The notes: generated by a model not told the origin, from the sequence alone. DNA of 56,335 nt from Novacetimonas cocois (GCF_003311635.1 NZ_QEXL01000011.1:84302-140636), one strand, 5' to 3'; positions 25,506 to 36,400 are shown, counted from the first letter of the stretch. Made by a program: numbers and translations.

Positions 25506-26300
25506 ATGGAAAACAGAATGATGGTCCGCACCCTACTTATTCGCGGAATGCTCGTCGGTTTTCTGGCCGGCATTCTGGTATTCAGTTTCGCAAAAGTTTT
25601 TGGAGAACCTCAGGTCGATCATGCCATTGCATTTGAATCTGCCATGGACGAGGCTAAAGCCAAGGCAGATCTGGAGCGAGGCATCCATGATGTTGAAGAG
25701 CCGGAACTTGTAAGCCGGAAACTTCAAGCCAGTTACGGATTGCTCACAGGTGTAATGGTTTACTCGACGGCGTTTGGCGGGCTTTTCGCTCTTGTATTTT
25801 CTTATGCAAATGGGCGCATGAAAAGCACAGACCCTCGTGTTGTGTCTGTTCTGTTGGCGATAACCGGGATTATTGCAGTATATGTGGTGCCAAGCATCAA
25901 GTATCCTGCCAAGCCGCCATCCGTAGGAAACCCGGATACAATCGGCATGCGGACAGAATTGTATTTTATAATGATGCTGGTCTCCCTACTGGGGATGATC
26001 GCAGCCACAATGCTTCAGGGACGCTTACGTCAGCAATATAATGCATGGACATCAACTTATCTTGCAGGCGCGTGTTATATTCTGATTGTCTTTACAACAG
26101 GCGAGTTACTTCCTGCGGTTAATGAAGTCCCCTCTAATTTCCCTGCTGATTTGCTCTGGAATTTCAGGATTGATTCCTTAGGCATGCAGATCATCATGTG
26201 GACCACACTGGGTCTAGGTTTCGGTGCCTTTACTGAATATGCAAATCGAAACCGGTTTGGATATCGTAATGGCGCTAACATTCAGCTTAATGCCCATTAA
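25506..26300 (+). CDS. cbtA: Cobalt transporter subunit CbtA
   Basis: A 264-residue integral membrane protein with five to six hydrophobic segments (LVGFLAGILVFSFAKVFGEP at the start, GVMVYSTAFGGLFALVFSYA, VLLAITGIIAVYVVP, ending with WTTLGLGFGAF). FGEPQVDHAIAFE after the first span and VPSIKYPAKPPSVGNPDTIG, with ERT/Y residues, are hallmarks of the family. It works with CbtB in B12-regulated cobalt uptake. The ATG at 25506 starts directly after the cbtB stop; an upstream in-frame ATG at 25404 lies inside cbtB and is rejected. Confidence 0.95.
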   Translation: MENRMMVRTLLIRGMLVGFLAGILVFSFAKVFGEPQVDHAIAFESAMDEAKAKADLERGIHDVEEPELVSRKLQASYGLLTGVMVYSTAFGGLFALVFSYANGRMKSTDPRVVSVLLAITGIIAVYVVPSIKYPAKPPSVGNPDTIGMRTELYFIMMLVSLLGMIAATMLQGRLRQQYNAWTSTYLAGACYILIVFTTGELLPAVNEVPSNFPADLLWNFRIDSLGMQIIMWTTLGLGFGAFTEYANRNRFGYRNGANIQLNAH

Positions 26301-26814
26301 AATGGCTTGAAATTAAAAACGTGAGAACTGGCGTTGACTTGAAGTCACGCCAGATACTCAATGACAATTACGAGATTTTTCCGCGATATTTATGGGGAAC
26401 TCGCCAATATCCATCACAACGTACTGTTTTCGGTTGCCGATTTCCCCATGCGCCAACAGGCGTAGGAAAGGGCGACAATCTCGCGACCAGATGGCGCCCT
26501 TCCCTTTTCTTTGCGCAAGCAGTCCAAAACCCGGCATCTGCCCTGACAGAACTACAGACTAATATTAAGCCCGACAATAATATCACGCGTCGCTGTTTCG
26601 TGCCCCAGTGTCATGGACACTATGCCCGCCACCTTCATATCGGCGCTACGCCACAATTCATCGTTCCAAACAAAGGAGCGATCAGCCCATGCTGATACGA
26701 TTTAACCATGACTCGGGCTGTCCATCACGCCGACAGTTCGCCCTGCTGTCGGGCAAGAGCGTTGGCGATCATGGCCGAAAGCAACCTGAATGCTACGGCG
26801 TTAAGGCGTCATTG
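26301..26814. other. Intergenic stretch without recognised genes
   Basis: I see no supported coding region in these 514 bases. Short frames exist on both strands (for instance a 72-codon one at 26368-26586 minus) but lack ribosome sites and recognisable motifs. No riboswitch or repeat was seen. Confidence 0.5.
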
Positions 26815-27402
26815 TCATCCCATGCCACACGCGTCCGGATGGTCAAGGGTCAGAAGCAGGCGCGTAACAGGAACCGGGAGATCCGAGATGGGCGGCGAAC
26901 GGTGCAGTACTGCTCCTTTTGTCGACCAGCCGGGATATAACCGCCCTTTCAGAAGGGTGATCCAGCACGCTGGCGTATCATGGATGATCTCGCTGTCAGC
27001 ATGTTTCCATTGAACCCCAGGGCCAGTGTAGGTGCACAGGAGGCGTAACGGAACATGGTCAACATGAAAGCGGCGGCAACTGTCGTGTCTGACCTTTTCC
27101 AGCCGGAAGCGGATTTCGGCCGTGCCCGACAGGCGCTGATAACGACAGGCAAGATTCAGGGCGTCGTCAGCAAGCGCCTGCGTGCCTGCCGGTAAGAAAG
27201 TTCGCAACTCGGTTTCAAGAATTTCAATGGTGCCCCGATGCAGAAACAGGTCCGGGCCGTGCGCATTCCACAAGGCCGCAGCCTGCATGATGTCCTGCCC
27301 GAGGTGACGTTCCTGCTGAACGATGAAACAGTCTTGCCTGTCAATGTTCTGGAACGGCATCGGGATAGCAGAAAGCGGACGGGTCGGACAGGACTGTCGC
27401 AT
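26815..27402 (-). CDS. DUF1826 family protein, zinc-responsive cluster
   Basis: A 195-residue protein. WNAHGPDLFLHRGTIEIL, LACRYQRLSGTAEIRFRLEKV, CRRFHVDHVPLRLLCTYTGPGVQW and the C-terminal HRSPPISDLPVPVTRLLLTLDHPD segment match DUF1826, a cytoplasmic family with conserved His and Cys residues that often neighbours zinc-regulated COG0523 GTPases. The start at 27402 leaves the Zur-type box (27421-27435) just upstream; the longer open frame to 27705 runs into the divergent gene and is rejected. It is divergent from the COG0523 gene and shares its operator. Confidence 0.8.
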   Translation of the reverse strand: MRQSCPTRPLSAIPMPFQNIDRQDCFIVQQERHLGQDIMQAAALWNAHGPDLFLHRGTIEILETELRTFLPAGTQALADDALNLACRYQRLSGTAEIRFRLEKVRHDSCRRFHVDHVPLRLLCTYTGPGVQWKHADSEIIHDTPACWITLLKGRLYPGWSTKGAVLHRSPPISDLPVPVTRLLLTLDHPDACGMG

Positions 27403-27420
27403 GTCAGGGCCTTTAGGGAT

Positions 27421-27435
27421 TGTTATATTATAACG
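27421..27435. promoter_or_regulatory. Zur box between DUF1826 and COG0523 genes
   Basis: TGTTATATTATAACG matches the zinc-uptake-regulator consensus TGTTATA-N-TATAACA at 14 of 15 positions and contains the perfect palindrome GTTATA-T-TATAAC. It sits 18 bp from the DUF1826 start and 46 bp from the COG0523 start, so one Zur dimer site can control both directions. Confidence 0.85.
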
Positions 27436-27481
27436 TAACATATAGGTTCGGCGGATCGCAACCCAATGAATGGTGTCCGTC

Positions 27482-28702
27482 ATGCGCGAAAGACTTCCGG
27501 TAACGGTTCTTTCCGGCTTTCTGGGAGCTGGAAAGACAACGCTTCTCAACCATGTGCTCAATAATCGCGAGGGCCGGAAGGTCGCGGTGATCGTCAATGA
27601 CATGAGCGACGTGAACATTGACGCTGACCTGGTGCGCGACGGCAGTGACCTGTCCCGAACAAATGAAACGCTGGTCGAGATGAGCAATGGCTGCATCTGC
27701 TGCACGTTACGCGATGACCTGCTGCACGAAGTCCGGCGACTGGCGGAAGAAGGCCGCTTCGATTACCTCCTGATTGAATCGACAGGGATTGCGGAGCCGC
27801 TTCCGGTTGCAGCGACATTCGAGTTTCGTGACGAGGCGGGCGAGAGCCTGTCCGACATTGCACGGCTCGATACGATGGTCACGGTGGTGGATGCCGTCAA
27901 CCTGCTGAAGGATTACGCCTCAACGGACTTCCTGCGCGACCGGGGCGAGACGGCAGGCGATAGGGATGACAGGGCACTGGTTGACCTGCTGGTCGAACAG
28001 ATCGAGTTTGCCGATGTGGTGGTGCTGAACAAGATCTCGACCGCCACAGCGGCGCAGCGCGAGGCCGCGCGGCAGGTCATTCAAGCCCTGAATGCCGATG
28101 CGGATATTATCGAAACCGATCAGGGCATCGTGCCCTGCGCACGCATTCTGGATACGCACCGCTTCGATTATGACCGGGCGCACAAACACCCGCTCTGGTA
28201 CAAGGAACTGTTCGAATTCCACGACCATGTTCCCGAGACCGAGGAATATGGCATCCACACTTTCGTCTGGCGTGCCCGCCGCCCGCTGGTGCCCGAACGC
28301 TTCAAGGCCTTTATCGACTCTTCCTGGCCGAGCGTGATCCGGGCGAAGGGCCATTTCTGGCTAGCAACCCGCCCGGACTGGGTGGGCGAACTGGGACAGG
28401 CGGGCGCACTGGTGCGCACCCAGGCCATGGGGCGCTGGTGGGTGACGATACCCAAAAACCAGTGGCCGGACAGTGATGAATGGCGCGACCTGATCCTGTC
28501 GAAATGGGACCCGGTTTATGGTGACCGTCGGCAGGAGATCGTATTTATCGGCACGGCAGAAATGGATGATGCCGCCATTGCCGCAGTGCTGGATGCCTGC
28601 CTTGTGCCCGACTTTGATGGGCAGCAGTTCGATCCGTTGCTGTTTGCCCATCTGCCTGACCCATTCCCCGCCTGGGGGCAGGGAGAAATGGCGGATGCGT
28701 AA
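27482..28702 (+). CDS. COG0523 GTPase, zinc-responsive metallochaperone (ZigA/ZNG-like)
   Basis: A 406-residue G3E GTPase. Walker A is [15 protein letters not shown], the metal-binding CxCC motif is [13 protein letters not shown], Walker B lies in [15 protein letters not shown], and a base-recognition NK occurs in VVLNKIS. The C-terminal CobW domain has the His-rich segment [19 protein letters not shown]0523 proteins insert or deliver metals. Despite the nearby B12 genes, CobW is unlikely: the Zur box and the divergent DUF1826 gene are the hallmarks of the zinc-starvation subgroup. The start at 27482 is the second in-frame initiator (another at 27470). It overlaps the next gene by 8 bp. Confidence 0.9.
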   Translation: MRERLPVTVLSGFLGAGKTTLLNHVLNNREGRKVAVIVNDMSDVNIDADLVRDGSDLSRTNETLVEMSNGCICCTLRDDLLHEVRRLAEEGRFDYLLIESTGIAEPLPVAATFEFRDEAGESLSDIARLDTMVTVVDAVNLLKDYASTDFLRDRGETAGDRDDRALVDLLVEQIEFADVVVLNKISTATAAQREAARQVIQALNADADIIETDQGIVPCARILDTHRFDYDRAHKHPLWYKELFEFHDHVPETEEYGIHTFVWRARRPLVPERFKAFIDSSWPSVIRAKGHFWLATRPDWVGELGQAGALVRTQAMGRWWVTIPKNQWPDSDEWRDLILSKWDPVYGDRRQEIVFIGTAEMDDAAIAAVLDACLVPDFDGQQFDPLLFAHLPDPFPAWGQGEMADA

Positions 28703-29027
28703 GGTGACGGAAGATAACGAACGGACATTACGCCACGAGATGTGGCGGCGGTATGCAGGCAATGACTGGGCCGCCTTTGACGCGCTGCCCCCAGCAATCC
28801 GCCAGCGGGTAACAGCGCATGCCTATGATGCCTGGTCGGTCAATGTGATGATGCTGTGGCAACATTACAAACGGCTTTATGGACGCACGATGCGCGCCGA
28901 GCGCGCGCTGATCCGGTATCTTGATTATTGCGAACGGCTGGAGCGCGAAGCTTTCGCGTCACGCTACAGCGCAGCCTACGGCATGGTCCTGCCGCATGAC
29001 GCCGCCTGCGTGTCAGTGCTGAGGTAA
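28695..29027 (+). CDS. DUF6525 family protein
   Basis: A 110-residue protein with [27 protein letters not shown], then [22 protein letters not shown], the conserved core of DUF6525, a family mostly seen in alphaproteobacteria next to COG0523 GTPases. No signal peptide or membrane segment. Its start overlaps the GTPase gene by 8 bp, so translation is coupled and expression should follow zinc status. Function unknown. Confidence 0.82.
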   Translation: MRKVTEDNERTLRHEMWRRYAGNDWAAFDALPPAIRQRVTAHAYDAWSVNVMMLWQHYKRLYGRTMRAERALIRYLDYCERLEREAFASRYSAAYGMVLPHDAACVSVLR

Positions 29028-29141
29028 AATCAGTATTTTACTATCATGGCACTCGTATTTTCAGAGAGCATCCTCATTGGGATCGCCAGCCTGAAAAATA
29101 ATCCGATGCTGCCCGTTGGGACGATTATGCCTGTAGAGCGT

Positions 29142-32100
29142 TCAATGGAAATTTCGTGCCTTAACCACGATATTTTCTCGCAAGCGACCCTGCTCAGGGT
29201 CGGAGAAATCGTGCAACGACCGATTTCCCACATCGGCCAGCAGGAAGGAGAGATCCACAATCTCACGCGTCACGAGATGCACCACCTCCCCTTCCTTCTG
29301 CAACCGTCCGACAACCCCCAGCATCTGGCCTGACAGGACCATCCGGCGGAAACGCTCGAACATATCGGGCCAGATGATCACGTTGATCGCCGCCGTTTCG
29401 TCCTCCAACGTCATGAACACCACGCCCTCGGCTGAACCGGGCCGCTGACGAACCAGCACCAGCCCAGCCACCGACAGGCTGCTCCTGTCCCGGGCCTCCA
29501 GGGCCTGCCGGCACGTCACCATCCCGCGCTCGATAAGATCGGCACGCAGGAAGGCCAGAGGATGATCCCGCAGGGTCAGGCCCGTGCGGTTGTAATCGCG
29601 TGCGACCTCGGCCCCGTCGCGCATGGGCTGGAGCAGCACGTCGGGTTCTTCTGCTTCACGCACGACGGCGGCTGCGGCAAACAGCGGCAGGGGTTCGTCA
29701 CGTAATGCCTTGATCGCCCACAGCGCCTCACGCCGGGCCAGGCCCAGCCCTGGCCGGAAGGCGTCCGCCTCGGCCAGATGGGTCAGGGCCGTCCCCTTCA
29801 CCCCTGCCCTGCGCCACAGATCGTCGACCGAGGCAAAGGGCCGGTCGCCCCGCGCGGCTACGATCCGGGCGGCCTCCTCATTGGCCAGCCCTTTTACCAG
29901 GTTCATGCCCAGACGGACGGCAAACAGCCCGTCATCCCGCTCCGGGCCTTCGAGCGTGCTGTCCCAGCGCGAGGCGTTGACGCAGACCGGCCGGATCTTG
30001 ACCCCATGCTCGCGGGCGTCGCGCACAAGCTGGGCCGGAGCGTAGAAGCCCATGGGCTGGCTGTTCAGGAGTGCTGCCAGAAACACATCCGGATGGGTGC
30101 ATTTCATCCACGATGACGAATAGGCCAGAATGGCGAAGCTGGCCGCATGGCTTTCGGGAAAGCCGTAACTGCCAAACCCCTCCAGTTGCTGGAAGATGCG
30201 TTCGGCAAAGGTCTCGGGATAACCCCGCGCCGTCATCCCCTCGATCAGGCGCGTGCGGAAGCGCGAGACCGTGCCGGCGTTCTTGAAGGTGGCCATGGCG
30301 CGGCGCAGCTGGTCGGCCTCGGATGCCGAAAACCCGGCACACACCATGGCCACCTGCATCACCTGTTCCTGGAACAGCGGAATGCCCAAGGTCTTCCTGA
30401 GCACCTTTTCGAGTTCCGGCGTCGGGTAGATTTCCTTTTCCTGTCCGGCCCGCCGGCGCAGATAGGGATGCACCATGTCGCCCTGGATGGGACCGGGCCG
30501 GACGATGGCGACCTCGATCACCAGATCATAGAACACCCGGGGCCTGAGACGCGGCAGCATGGACATCTGCGCCCGGCTCTCGATCTGGAACACCCCGATC
30601 GTATCGGCCTTCCGGATCATGGCGTAGGTGCGCGGGTCCTCGGCCGGGATGGTCTGCAGCGTGTAATGCTGTCCCTTGTGTTCGCCCAGAAGGTCCAGCC
30701 CCTTCTTCATGCAGGTCAGCATGCCCAGCGCCAGCACATCGACCTTCATGAATTTCAGGACGTCGATATCGTCCTTGTCCCATTCGATGATCTGGCGAGC
30801 GTCCATGGCCGCCGGTTCGATCGGCACCAACTCATCCAGTCGATCATGGGTCAGGACAAACCCGCCGGGATGCTGCGACAGGTGACGCGGCACGCCGATC
30901 AGGCAGCGGGCCAGATCCAGCGTCAGCCGGATGCGCCGGTCGGACAGGTCGATCCCCGTTTCATCCAGCGCGTCCTCATCCAGCTTGCGCCCCCAGCCCC
31001 AGATCTGGCCGGACAGGGTGCGGATCAGGTCTTCGGGCAGGCCCATGACCTTGCCGACATCGCGCAGCGCCCCCTTGGCACGGTAGCGCGTGACCACCGC
31101 GGTGAGGGCCGCATGGTTGCGACCATAATGGCCGTAAATCCACTGGATCACCTGCTCCCGGCGCGCATGCTCGAAATCCACGTCGATATCGGGCGGCTCG
31201 CGGCGCTCTTCGGAGACGAACCGTTCGAAGAGCAGCGACGTCCGTGCCGGATCGATGGCGGTAATGCCCAGCACGTAGCAGACAGCGGAATTGGCTGCCG
31301 ATCCCCGCCCCTGGCACAGGATGCCCTGCGATCGGGCGTAACGGACGATGCTGTGGACGGTCAGGAAATACGGTGCATAGTCCATGCGCCCGATCAGGGC
31401 GAGTTCATGGCTGAGGGTTTTCCTGACCTCGGGCGGAATCCCTTCGGGATAGGCCGCTGCCGCCCCTTCCCAGGTCAGGGCTTCGAGCGCCTGCTGCGGC
31501 GACTGGCCCGGGACGGAGACTTCATCAGGATACTGGTAGGCCAGGTCATCAAGGCTGAACCGGCAACGGGCCACGATCTCACGGGTCCGGTCGATCGCTT
31601 CGGGATAGCGACTGAACAGTCGGGCCATTTCTGCGGGCGGCTTGAGGTAGCGGTCCGCATGGCGCTCACGGGCAAACCCGGCCTCGTCGATGGTGGTATG
31701 GTTGCGGATGCAGGTTACCACATCCTGCAGGATGCGCCGGTCGTGGGTGTGGAACAGCACGTCATTGGTCACGATCGCTGGCACCCGTGCCTGATAGGCG
31801 AGGTTCGCCAGTTCATACAGCCGCATCTGGTCATTGGGCCGGCGCCGCAGGGTCAGTGTCATATAGGCCCGGTCGGCAAAGGTGTCCTTCAGCTTGCGCA
31901 GATGCAGGGCGCAGGCATCATCCGCCGTATCCGGGAGCAGGATGACAAGAAGGCCTTCACCCCATGTGACCAGATCCTCCCAGAGCAGATGACACTTCCC
32001 CTTCCCGGCCCGGGCCTTGCCAAGGCTCAGCAGTCGGCACAGGCGACCATAGGCGGCCCGGTCCGTCGGGTAGACCAGCACAGGCGCAAAATCAGCGAGG

Positions 32101-32309
32101 TCGAGACGGCAGCCCACGACCAGGCGGATGCCCGTCTCTTTCGCGGCCACATGGGCCTGCACCATGCCTGCCAGGGAATTGCGGTCGCAGATGCCCAGCG
32201 CTTCAATGCCAAGGGCCTTCGCCTGCTCGAACAGTTCAATCGGTGAGGACGCGCCGCGCAGGAAGGAGAAATAACTCGTCACCTGCAGTTCGGCGTATGG
32301 CACGCTCAT
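29142..32309 (-). CDS. dnaE2: Error-prone DNA polymerase DnaE2
   Basis: A 1055-residue C-family polymerase of the ImuC/DnaE2 type, the usual length for this subgroup. It has an N-terminal PHP domain ([29 protein letters not shown]-like [11 protein letters not shown]), the palm with the catalytic aspartates in [14 protein letters not shown], the [13 protein letters not shown] block, and a C-terminal OB-fold segment ([23 protein letters not shown]). It is the polymerase of the SOS-inducible ImuA-ImuB-DnaE2 mutasome. Its start overlaps the imuB end by 4 bp. Confidence 0.96.
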   Translation of the reverse strand: MSVPYAELQVTSYFSFLRGASSPIELFEQAKALGIEALGICDRNSLAGMVQAHVAAKETGIRLVVGCRLDLADFAPVLVYPTDRAAYGRLCRLLSLGKARAGKGKCHLLWEDLVTWGEGLLVILLPDTADDACALHLRKLKDTFADRAYMTLTLRRRPNDQMRLYELANLAYQARVPAIVTNDVLFHTHDRRILQDVVTCIRNHTTIDEAGFARERHADRYLKPPAEMARLFSRYPEAIDRTREIVARCRFSLDDLAYQYPDEVSVPGQSPQQALEALTWEGAAAAYPEGIPPEVRKTLSHELALIGRMDYAPYFLTVHSIVRYARSQGILCQGRGSAANSAVCYVLGITAIDPARTSLLFERFVSEERREPPDIDVDFEHARREQVIQWIYGHYGRNHAALTAVVTRYRAKGALRDVGKVMGLPEDLIRTLSGQIWGWGRKLDEDALDETGIDLSDRRIRLTLDLARCLIGVPRHLSQHPGGFVLTHDRLDELVPIEPAAMDARQIIEWDKDDIDVLKFMKVDVLALGMLTCMKKGLDLLGEHKGQHYTLQTIPAEDPRTYAMIRKADTIGVFQIESRAQMSMLPRLRPRVFYDLVIEVAIVRPGPIQGDMVHPYLRRRAGQEKEIYPTPELEKVLRKTLGIPLFQEQVMQVAMVCAGFSASEADQLRRAMATFKNAGTVSRFRTRLIEGMTARGYPETFAERIFQQLEGFGSYGFPESHAASFAILAYSSSWMKCTHPDVFLAALLNSQPMGFYAPAQLVRDAREHGVKIRPVCVNASRWDSTLEGPERDDGLFAVRLGMNLVKGLANEEAARIVAARGDRPFASVDDLWRRAGVKGTALTHLAEADAFRPGLGLARREALWAIKALRDEPLPLFAAAAVVREAEEPDVLLQPMRDGAEVARDYNRTGLTLRDHPLAFLRADLIERGMVTCRQALEARDRSSLSVAGLVLVRQRPGSAEGVVFMTLEDETAAINVIIWPDMFERFRRMVLSGQMLGVVGRLQKEGEVVHLVTREIVDLSFLLADVGNRSLHDFSDPEQGRLRENIVVKARNFH

Positions 32310-33844
32310 TCAAAGAGACCGTGCAGGAACCAGCCCTGCGAACCGGTCTCGCCATGTTCGCCATCCCCGGTCCGGTAAACCCAGAATGTCTCGCCGCTGG
32401 TATCTTCCACCCGGAAATAGTCCCGCACGGTGGTCAGTTCGGCATCCCCTTTCCACCATTCGCCAAACATGCGCTCAGGGCCATCGGCGCATCTGATCCG
32501 GCGGCGGATGCCACGCCAGATGAAAAAGACCGGCGGATGGTCGGGCAGCACCGCCATGGTCTGGATCGGCTCGGGACGAGGCAGCAGGCGCGTGGGGCGC
32601 GGCCAGTGATCCGGCCACTCCCGTGCTTCCTCGGGTGCAAGGGCGGGCACGCGGCAGACAGCCCGTTCCGGCACATCGCTTTCCACCGGGGCGAAGCGAT
32701 ACAGGGCCTGCGTGCCGACACGATTGGCCAGGGTATCGATCAGGTCGGAGACGTCGGCCTCTTCTTCCTCGATCAGGGCGGATACACCCTGGCGGTGCAG
32801 GATCGGCTCGGCCAGCGACGCGGTCAGCACCATGCGCTCGATCCCGAAGCCCGGATCGATGGTCTCGATCCTGTCACAGAGCAGACGGGTCAGGCGTCTG
32901 ACATCCCGTACCGGCATGGCCGTGGCCACGCGGACGGCCTCGGTGCGGCTGTCCACCCGGTGCAGCAGCAGGTCGAGGCGGCGCACGCCCTGCTCGCGTT
33001 CCTCCAGCCCGGCGCACAGGGGCGGCACGAGTTTGGTGATGTAGCGGGCTATGGTCTCGGCCGCGCTGATCGGTTCGGCAAAGTTCCGGCTGACCTGCAC
33101 CGGCGCCTGCAGCCGGACCGGGACAATGGCTTCCGCCTGTCGTCCAAAAGCCTGGTCCAGCCTGCGGGCGACATCCGGGCCGAAGCGCAGGGCCAGCGGC
33201 GCGCGCGGCATGCCGGCCAGCGGGCCGATGCGTGACACGCCCAGCCCATGGAGGCCATCGATGATATCCACCGGCAGGCGCAGGGCTTCGATCGGCAGGT
33301 CGGCAATCACTGCTGCCATCTCACCCGGCGGCACGATGGTGATGCGTCCCCGGTCATAGCGCGCCAGCGCATGGGCCGCACCCCATGTATCGGCAATCGC
33401 GGCCCGGGCCGTGATCCCGGACTCCTTCAGGCGTGTGATCATGTTCTCCAGCATGATGGCCTCGCCCCCATGCAGGTGATCTGCACCCGTCGTATCCAGC
33501 ACGATGCCGTCTGGCGGATCGGGGGCCACGATGGGGGCGATGCGGTGCTGGAACCATAGCGCCAGCCGCTCCAGCCCAGCCCGGTCACCGTCCGGGTCGG
33601 CATCCATGATGACCAGATCGGGATGGAGCGCCTGCGCTTTCGCGACAGGCGTGCCGGGACGCAGGCCCAGCCTGCGGGCGGCGAGATCGACCGACAGGAT
33701 GACCCGTCGCGTCCCTTCCCGCCCGGCCAGCACCAGCGGGCGGTCAGGCGCGGGCGCGTCGGTTCCCAGCCGCTTCCTGAGCCGCTCTGTCGGCCAGAGC
33801 GGCAGGTAGAGCGAGACGACACGGTGCCAGTCTCCCTTTGGCAT
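32306..33844 (-). CDS. imuB: Y-family polymerase-like protein ImuB
   Basis: A 512-residue DinB/UmuC-like protein without the Y-family catalytic acids, as usual for ImuB. It begins [19 protein letters not shown], contains [24 protein letters not shown] and [18 protein letters not shown] (helix-hairpin-helix region), and ends with the typical [22 protein letters not shown] and [17 protein letters not shown] blocks. ImuB bridges ImuA, DnaE2 and the beta clamp. The start at 33844 overlaps the end of imuA by 101 bp; a longer frame up to 34039 has low-quality sequence and is rejected. Confidence 0.94.
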   Translation of the reverse strand: MPKGDWHRVVSLYLPLWPTERLRKRLGTDAPAPDRPLVLAGREGTRRVILSVDLAARRLGLRPGTPVAKAQALHPDLVIMDADPDGDRAGLERLALWFQHRIAPIVAPDPPDGIVLDTTGADHLHGGEAIMLENMITRLKESGITARAAIADTWGAAHALARYDRGRITIVPPGEMAAVIADLPIEALRLPVDIIDGLHGLGVSRIGPLAGMPRAPLALRFGPDVARRLDQAFGRQAEAIVPVRLQAPVQVSRNFAEPISAAETIARYITKLVPPLCAGLEEREQGVRRLDLLLHRVDSRTEAVRVATAMPVRDVRRLTRLLCDRIETIDPGFGIERMVLTASLAEPILHRQGVSALIEEEEADVSDLIDTLANRVGTQALYRFAPVESDVPERAVCRVPALAPEEAREWPDHWPRPTRLLPRPEPIQTMAVLPDHPPVFFIWRGIRRRIRCADGPERMFGEWWKGDAELTTVRDYFRVEDTSGETFWVYRTGDGEHGETGSQGWFLHGLFE

Positions 33845-34520
33845 CACAGGCCTCCACTTCAAAATCGGCGCATTCGCCCGCGCGGACACGGATGAGTTCC
33901 AGCAGCCAGCGGGACCGGCCGACGCCGGGGACCGGCAACGACACGGATGGCAGGACCGAGACCCGCCACCGGGTGACCGACGCCGTGGGTTGGCCGAAAT
34001 CGGCCGCATCCGTCTGCCGCCGCCAGCGTCGTATGGCAATGCCCAGCGCGCCGGATGTCTCGGCCGCCAGCTGCAGGCGGCGTGAGGCGGTCATGGACAG
34101 GCGGGCCACCTCGGCCACGACTGCACCCAGCCCCTGATGGCGCAATGCCTCCTCGAAACAGGCCAGGACATCGACGTCCGAACTGGCCGCGACATAAATG
34201 GTCCGTCGTGCCGACAGCCCGACCTGCTGCAGTGCCGGGGCATACAGGTCCTGACGGGTGGCGATCCACAGCACCTTGCCCCGTGTCCGCGCTGCGATTC
34301 CGGCAGAAAACAGCCCGGATGCCGCCGCATTGAGGGCATCATGACCGCCGCCTGCCACCTCATGCAGCGCGCCCAGCGCCAAGCCGCCATCCGGCAGGCG
34401 ACCGTCGATCTCGGGCATGCCGAAGGGCAGCACGCCCCGCCTCCGCCGGCCCTGGCCTTCGAGGCGGCTGACCTGTGCTCTCAGCGCCTCCAGCGCGGGA
34501 CGGGGTTTGGGTGCGGGCAT
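33744..34520 (-). CDS. imuA: SOS mutagenesis protein ImuA
   Basis: A 258-residue RecA/SulA-like protein. It begins with ALEALRAQVSRLEGQ and VLPFGMPEIDGRLPDGGLALGALHEVAG, the standard ImuA opening. The strand VLWIATRQDLYAPALQQVGL and the AVVAEVARLSMTASRRLQLAAE helix follow, ending in a basic tail. First gene of the imuA-imuB-dnaE2 operon, with a perfect LexA box 50 bp upstream of the start. Confidence 0.93.
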   Translation of the reverse strand: MPAPKPRPALEALRAQVSRLEGQGRRRRGVLPFGMPEIDGRLPDGGLALGALHEVAGGGHDALNAAASGLFSAGIAARTRGKVLWIATRQDLYAPALQQVGLSARRTIYVAASSDVDVLACFEEALRHQGLGAVVAEVARLSMTASRRLQLAAETSGALGIAIRRWRRQTDAADFGQPTASVTRWRVSVLPSVSLPVPGVGRSRWLLELIRVRAGECADFEVEACDAKGRLAPCRLALPAALADRAAQEAAGNRRARA

Positions 34521-34569
34521 GGGGTCGGACAGTCCATTCGGATGTTTCTGGCACGGAATCAGTGATTAT

Positions 34570-34584
34570 GTTCGTTATTTGTTC
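34570..34584 (-). promoter_or_regulatory. LexA (SOS) box upstream of imuA
   Basis: On the minus strand the sequence is GAACAAATAACGAAC, a perfect alphaproteobacterial LexA site (GAAC-N7-GAAC), 50 bp before the imuA start. It could also affect the divergent SRAP gene starting at 34784. Confidence 0.9.
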
Positions 34585-34783
34585 TGTCACGGTGACGAAT
34601 GTCAACCCATTCTGGAAAAGCGGCTGTGATCCGGACGCGGGCACAAGCCCGCCACACGGCCAGGCTTGATGAAAACTGTCTGGATTGCAGGGGTTTATCA
34701 GGAACAGTCCAGCCGTCCCCGTCCTGCAGGGTGGATACCGTCCGGCAGGATACCCATTATTGGACTCGCGAAAGGATGGCGTG

Positions 34784-35434
34784 ATGTGCAACCTCTATGC
34801 GATGACCAGCAGCCAGCAGGCGATCCGGGAGGCGGCCCGGGTCATGACCGACCGCACCGGCAATCTCCAACCCCTGCCCGAGATCTGGCCCAACACTCTG
34901 GCGCCCATCGTGCGGAACGCGCAGGACGGGCGTGAACTGGTCATGGCGCGCTGGGGCATGCCCACGCCGCCGGGCTACCTGAAAGGCCACAGGGTCGATC
35001 GGGGTGTGACCAATATCCGCAATCCCACCTCGACCTGGTGGAAGCGCTGGGAAGGTATCGCGCATCGCTGCCTGGTGCCGCTCACGGCCTTTTCCGAACC
35101 GGAGCGCCTGCCGGATGGTACCAGCAGGCCCGTCTGGTTTGCCCGCAGCGATGGGGAGCCGCTGGCTTTCTTTGCGGGAATCTGGTGCCAGTGGACGTCA
35201 GTACGAAAACTGGCGGATGGCGAGACGACGGATGACCTGTTCGGCTTCCTGACCACCACGGCCAACCGGGAAGTTGGCGCCATTCATCCGAAAGCCATGC
35301 CGGTCATCCTGACCCGGCCGGAAGAACTGGACCTGTGGATGAATGCGCCCTTGGACGATGCGCTACAACTGCAACGTCCTCTGCCCGACAACGCCCTAAA
35401 GATGGTACATGCTCCCCCGGTAGGCAGTTATTAA
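34784..35434 (+). CDS. SRAP-domain protein (YedK/HMCES family)
   Basis: A 216-residue SOS-response-associated peptidase-like protein. It starts MCNLYAMT, with the nucleophile Cys2 exposed after Met removal. Downstream are the conserved ARWGMPTP, TNIRNPTSTWW, HRCLVPLTAFSEP, and FFAGIW blocks and the active-site His in GAIHPKAMPVIL. HMCES/YedK proteins form a thiazolidine crosslink with abasic sites in single-stranded DNA and protect them. The start at 34784 is fixed by the need for Cys2 and by the AAAGGA ribosome site. Divergent from the SOS mutagenesis cassette, which fits a DNA-damage role. Confidence 0.93.
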   Translation: MCNLYAMTSSQQAIREAARVMTDRTGNLQPLPEIWPNTLAPIVRNAQDGRELVMARWGMPTPPGYLKGHRVDRGVTNIRNPTSTWWKRWEGIAHRCLVPLTAFSEPERLPDGTSRPVWFARSDGEPLAFFAGIWCQWTSVRKLADGETTDDLFGFLTTTANREVGAIHPKAMPVILTRPEELDLWMNAPLDDALQLQRPLPDNALKMVHAPPVGSY

Positions 35435-35511
35435 ATGTCGCCTTTGCGGGAAAAGCAGAATGACCGCTCTGGAGCCGCAACAGGTGGCAAGCTGCCGTCC
35501 TTGTGGCAGTA

Positions 35512-36075
35512 ATGACCTATGACCGATGCTGTAGAATCTGGACGAGCGATGTCGCAGGGCCCATTGATGAGTGGTCGGAAGCCGTCTACGCGGCCCTTCA
35601 CACTTGGGATATTGCCCGCGACGGTGAATGGACGCGCTGGGAGCCTGGCTATCTTTTGCTCACGATCAAGCGCGTAGATGGCCGCGAGATAGAACCTGTC
35701 GTGCTTTACACTGCTGACGAAGAATTGACAGTCAGTTTCGGATACTGGGTGACACACGACCCAGCCCCATACGAGCTTTGGGACGCTGAAGCAGATGTTA
35801 TCGCAGAATATGCCAAGTTGCTCGTCGCGCAATGGCTGAATGGAGAGATACGCACAGCCGTTGTTACCGACGCGAACGGCAAATGGTGTGGGACCACTAC
35901 GATCAAGCAGGGAGAACTTGGGCCTCAGTTGGAGGCCACTGCGCGATGGGTGCGTGGTTCCCATCCGGAGCAGGTGGAAGTTCGCACACCAGCAAAAAGC
36001 GACTGGAAGATTTACCCTGTGGATCCAAATTGGCTAAAACTGCCTGTGCTCTCGTCCGATCCGCTTCCGGGATAG
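35512..36075 (+). CDS. Hypothetical protein
   Basis: A 187-residue acidic, Trp-rich protein (GEWTRWEPGYLLLTIKRVDG, SFGYWVTHDPAPYELWDAEAD, VDPNWLKLP) that I do not recognise. No signal peptide or membrane span. A start at 35503 is also possible. It lies between the SOS region and the AAA ATPase; composition is coding-like, with an alternating strand-helix pattern. Nothing links it firmly to either neighbour. Confidence 0.5.
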   Translation: MTYDRCCRIWTSDVAGPIDEWSEAVYAALHTWDIARDGEWTRWEPGYLLLTIKRVDGREIEPVVLYTADEELTVSFGYWVTHDPAPYELWDAEADVIAEYAKLLVAQWLNGEIRTAVVTDANGKWCGTTTIKQGELGPQLEATARWVRGSHPEQVEVRTPAKSDWKIYPVDPNWLKLPVLSSDPLPG

Positions 36076-36400
36076 AAATACGTCATAGTCTACTTGGAGG
36101 CGACTGCCGCTTGTCTGCCCCTGCATCACTGTGCCGTCTGTCTGCCGTGGGAGGGGCAGCGGTCTGTCTTCTTCGAGGCAAAAACAGTGAAAGCGGACGT
36201 CTCCGCCAATACCGGCGGGGTTCATTCAAAAGCCCGGACTGCTTCGTTGTCCAGAAAACCTGATGACGCGGGCAGTCCGAAGGGTAAAGGAACGTGCCTC
36301 TGTTTCCGCTCGATTTGCGAACGAACTCGGGTTAATGCCATAGTAGACTGCCGCTTCGGGTCCATCACTGAAACGATGAACGCGCAACCGGCCGAACCAT
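36076..36400. other. Gap before the AAA ATPase gene
   Basis: About 325 bases without a supported gene. Several short frames overlap here but none has a ribosome site or known motif. Confidence 0.5.

Noticed and set aside
27482-28702. CobW (cobalt insertion GTPase) for the COG0523 gene because B12 genes are close
   Set aside because: The Zur box and divergent DUF1826 gene point to the zinc subgroup; no cobN lies next to it and no cobalamin riboswitch precedes it.
30147-32246. Open frame of 699 codons on the plus strand
   Set aside because: It is exactly antisense to dnaE2, a clear gene with all motifs; the product is rich in His/Gln/Asp/Gly, typical of the reverse frame of a GC-rich gene.
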